Assembly (NCBI GenBank): GCA_024642295.1
Contig: JAHEBK010000047.1
Span: 1-9,397, forward strand
Direction of reading: 5' to 3'
Source: Flavobacterium sp.
Lineage (GTDB): Bacteria > Bacteroidota > Bacteroidia > Flavobacteriales > Flavobacteriaceae
DNA: 9,397 bases
Made by a program: the position numbers and the translations under genes. The notes under the pieces were generated by a model, which saw only the letters and a program-made list of their open reading frames with translations, had not been told where the DNA came from and ran no database searches. Position 1 is the first letter of the stretch. The number at the start of each line of letters is the position of its first letter. Of this stretch, positions 7,235 through 9,397 are shown one piece after another.

Positions 7235-8956
7235 ATGAGAATTATTTATTTCTTATTAATCGCAGAAATTGCTTTTGCTCAACAAAGCAAAAGTATTGTT
7301 TCCTATTCAAACAAAAGAGAAACAACGCACCATCTTACCTCTGGTAATACGGGTTTTCAAATTGGTATTACCTCAAATGCCGGCGGTATTATAAATGAAC
7401 TCCGAATTCCAGTTCCTGGCACAAATCCCGCTAATTGGGATGTCATGGATGTGCAAACAGACTCTTACGGAAGAGCGGGACAGTCTAGTATAAGAGATGG
7501 CGCACATAGAAGCCGCTACAACCCTACTCAAGCTGGTTTTAATGAGTCTTTAGGGACTAATTGTGTAATTCTTGATGAGACAAAGAATGTTCTATTAAAG
7601 AATGCAACTACGAATAAAAAAATGTTAGTAGGACCTTTTCAACTTGCATTATGGAAAGCCGATGGTGATTATGATTTTACACAATACGAAGGCCCGGTTA
7701 CCAATCTTCCGAGTACTGGAAACAGACTATATGATGATTCTTATTCCTCAAGTGATCAAACAAAACCAGATCATAGTACTGCTGACCCCAATGATACAGT
7801 TGTTATCCCAGGGGATTCTTCAAATTCTGATGATGACAATTTAGCAGAAGACAGTAGCATCACACATGCAGATGAAATTGGCAGCCCCTTTAATTATGTA
7901 GGTACCTACGAAAATTATGCTGGATTGGAAGTAAACTCGGAAACCATACAAACGGCCGTTATAAGACATTATTACGAATACAGATATGATATAAAACCCA
8001 ATCACAGTTTGGAACAATTTGTAAATGGATTTATTAGAAAAGATGCTGGAGCTAATGATGATCCAAGTTATGCAGGACAGTCCATTTTAAATACTACAAA
8101 ATTTACTGATGTAACATTACCGAACAACCCTACGCTACTCAAAACTAGCCCATACACAACAACTTATCAGGACTTATCCTCTGTATCATGCGCTTGGTCA
8201 ATACGGATGGATCTTGCTAAATGGGCTCCACAATGGAGACATGTATTATTAAATGATGGAACCTGGTTTACACAAGATAGAACTGTAAATAAAGTACTAA
8301 GTGACAACCGTCCACAGGCATTTAGCGAGTTTTTTATGATATCCGACGACCCAAACAGTAATGGAACAACAGGAAGGTCTTTAGGGTTTTACAGACCCAA
8401 AACCGATGTTAACCGTTTGCCAATTATAGGAAGAAGAGCTGACGGTACACCTATTGACAAGTATGAATACGATAGAAATGGAGAATTTACCATTAATGAT
8501 TCTTATACGAGAACCGCAGCTATGAGTTGGATAGGATTTAAGGGAGGTCTCGATGCAATAATCAACCCAAATGCATTAACAGGAACTAACAATGAAAGCT
8601 TTAGAGCAGAGTACTATATTTTTTACGGCACGCCCGTTGAGATTATAGAAGCGAAGAGAATATTAGATAACTATTTAAACATCAGTTACTCAAGCAAAGA
8701 TGCTAATGATTATGGTACACGAAAATTAAATACAGCTTTAGCAATACAAGACAATGAAAGACCAAATCAACTAATTTATCCAAACCCTTCCCCTAATGGG
8801 ATTTTTAATCTACCCATACATTCCAATTATGTGGTTACTGATAGTAATGGCAAAATTATTTTAACTGGAGAAGGAACCGTTTTAGACCTTTCAAAATTTG
8901 AAAATGGCGTCTATTTTCTTAGAATTAATGATTCTGTCTTTAAATTGATAAAGTAA
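7235..8956 (+). CDS. Secreted T9SS-exported protein of unrecognised central domain, candidate polysaccharide-active protein
   Basis: The 573 residues start with a short signal peptide (MRIIYFLLIAEIAFA, likely cut before QQ). An in-frame stop lies three codons upstream, so ATG 7235 is the first possible ATG, and a weak AAGG precedes it. The C-terminus is a T9SS type A sorting domain from about residue 514: YPNP (515-518), VTDSNGKIIL, LDLSKFENGVYFLRI and a final KLIK. Type IX machinery would export it and then remove this domain. The central part begins with a beta-rich segment (GFQIGITSNAGGIINELRIP) and a conspicuous RDGAHRSRYNPTQAGF block that recalls secreted beta-sandwich proteins, though I cannot name the family. 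Residues 167-215 are an Asp/Ser-rich insert, possibly a calcium-binding or flexible linker. A Trp-rich stretch (WSIRMDLAKWAPQWRHVLL) follows near 318. PUL context suggests a lyase, hydrolase or binding protein acting outside the cell. It precedes GH78 by 33 bp. Confidence 0.85.
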   Translation: MRIIYFLLIAEIAFAQQSKSIVSYSNKRETTHHLTSGNTGFQIGITSNAGGIINELRIPVPGTNPANWDVMDVQTDSYGRAGQSSIRDGAHRSRYNPTQAGFNESLGTNCVILDETKNVLLKNATTNKKMLVGPFQLALWKADGDYDFTQYEGPVTNLPSTGNRLYDDSYSSSDQTKPDHSTADPNDTVVIPGDSSNSDDDNLAEDSSITHADEIGSPFNYVGTYENYAGLEVNSETIQTAVIRHYYEYRYDIKPNHSLEQFVNGFIRKDAGANDDPSYAGQSILNTTKFTDVTLPNNPTLLKTSPYTTTYQDLSSVSCAWSIRMDLAKWAPQWRHVLLNDGTWFTQDRTVNKVLSDNRPQAFSEFFMISDDPNSNGTTGRSLGFYRPKTDVNRLPIIGRRADGTPIDKYEYDRNGEFTINDSYTRTAAMSWIGFKGGLDAIINPNALTGTNNESFRAEYYIFYGTPVEIIEAKRILDNYLNISYSSKDANDYGTRKLNTALAIQDNERPNQLIYPNPSPNGIFNLPIHSNYVVTDSNGKIILTGEGTVLDLSKFENGVYFLRINDSVFKLIK

Positions 8957-8989
8957 TTAAATACTAACTAGCATTAAAAAATAAAAAAT

Positions 8990-9397
8990 ATGAAAAACCA
9001 CATTGTCCTATCATTACTTTGCGTCCTAATCTCAATTAGCAGTTTCTCGATTACAAAAAACCATTCACCACTTGTTGGTAATGATTTAAAAACAGAATAT
9101 TTAAAAAACCCCGAAGGTATAACTGTCTCAAAACCAAGATTTAGTTGGATTTTAGAAGCCGATGGCAGAAACAGATCTCAATCAGCTTATCAAATCATAG
9201 TAGCCTCCTCTGTAAATGAATTGAATGCCAATAATGGAGATGTTTGGGACAGTGGTAAAGTAGTTTCAACCAAGACCAATCAAGTAGAATACAACGGTAA
9301 AACATTACAATCCAATACAACCTATTATTGGAAAATAAGGGTTTGGGATGAATCGGGTCAAGTCAGTACTTGGAGCACAAACGCGCATTGGTCGATG
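8990..9397 (+). CDS. GH78-like alpha-L-rhamnosidase, N-terminal part (3' end outside window)
   Basis: The frame is open from ATG 8990 to the window edge, giving the first 136 residues of a protein usually near 900 residues or longer. Residues 1-20 or so are a Sec signal peptide (MKNHIVLSLLCVLISISSFS). Cys11 comes too early in the core to be a good lipobox, so a soluble periplasmic enzyme is likelier. The rest matches the N-terminal immunoglobulin-like domain typical of bacterial GH78 rhamnosidases: LKTEYLKNPEGI, KPRFSWIL, SAYQIIVASS, VWDSGKV, YYWKIRVWDESG and a terminal STWSTNAHWSM. Known family members cleave terminal alpha-L-rhamnose by an inverting mechanism, but the catalytic barrel is outside the window. 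An A-rich leader precedes the ATG. No promoter is visible in the 33-bp gap, so transcription with the 7235 gene is likely. Confidence 0.9.
   Translation, partial: MKNHIVLSLLCVLISISSFSITKNHSPLVGNDLKTEYLKNPEGITVSKPRFSWILEADGRNRSQSAYQIIVASSVNELNANNGDVWDSGKVVSTKTNQVEYNGKTLQSNTTYYWKIRVWDESGQVSTWSTNAHWSM

Noticed and set aside
7644..7844. 66-codon plus-strand open frame
   Set aside because: Out-of-frame shadow within the secreted T9SS protein gene.

Overview
The window comes from an AT-rich member of the Bacteroidota, most likely a marine or plant-polysaccharide-degrading flavobacterium. The evidence is an adjacent SusC/SusD pair, a type IX secretion (T9SS) sorting domain, A-rich translation leaders without strong Shine-Dalgarno sites, and promoter elements close to the Bacteroidetes TAnnTTTG type. 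It is part of a polysaccharide utilization locus (PUL). The two recognisable enzymes, both cut by the window edges, are alpha-L-rhamnosidase-type proteins (GH106 on the left, GH78 on the right), so the target glycan is probably rhamnose-containing. Ulvan or a pectic rhamnogalacturonan are the obvious candidates; the window alone does not decide between them.

Layout: 1-1326 (minus strand) is the N-terminal 442 residues of a GH106-like lipoprotein. 1327-1572 is a divergent promoter region. 1573-4623 (plus) is a SusC-type TonB-dependent transporter, followed after 26 bp by its SusD-type lipoprotein (4650-6185). A 10-bp inverted repeat and then a strong intrinsic terminator (6240-6276) close this operon. 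About 960 bp without a convincing gene follow (6277-7234), whose right part holds a promoter region. 7235-8956 encodes a secreted 573-residue protein of unrecognised central fold with a T9SS type A C-terminal domain. 33 bp later starts a GH78-like alpha-L-rhamnosidase (8990 to the window end), probably in the same transcript.

The most notable non-coding signal is a 12-bp motif, ATTGyACAGGAT, found three times: once upstream of each of the three transcription units (GH106, susCD, and the 573-residue protein with GH78). Each copy lies about 20-21 bp before a -7-like element (TAAAATTG, TAAGATTG, TTTATTTG), and none of these promoters has a clear -33 TTG. This looks like the shared binding site of a PUL-specific activator placed just upstream of weak promoters, so the three units would be switched on together. 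The GH106 copy is a perfect palindrome, CTGTAC-N6-GTACAG.

Inferred working model: the secreted 573-residue protein, possibly a lyase or binding protein, acts on the polymer outside the cell. SusD captures oligosaccharides and SusC imports them with TonB energy. The GH106 and GH78 enzymes remove rhamnose residues.
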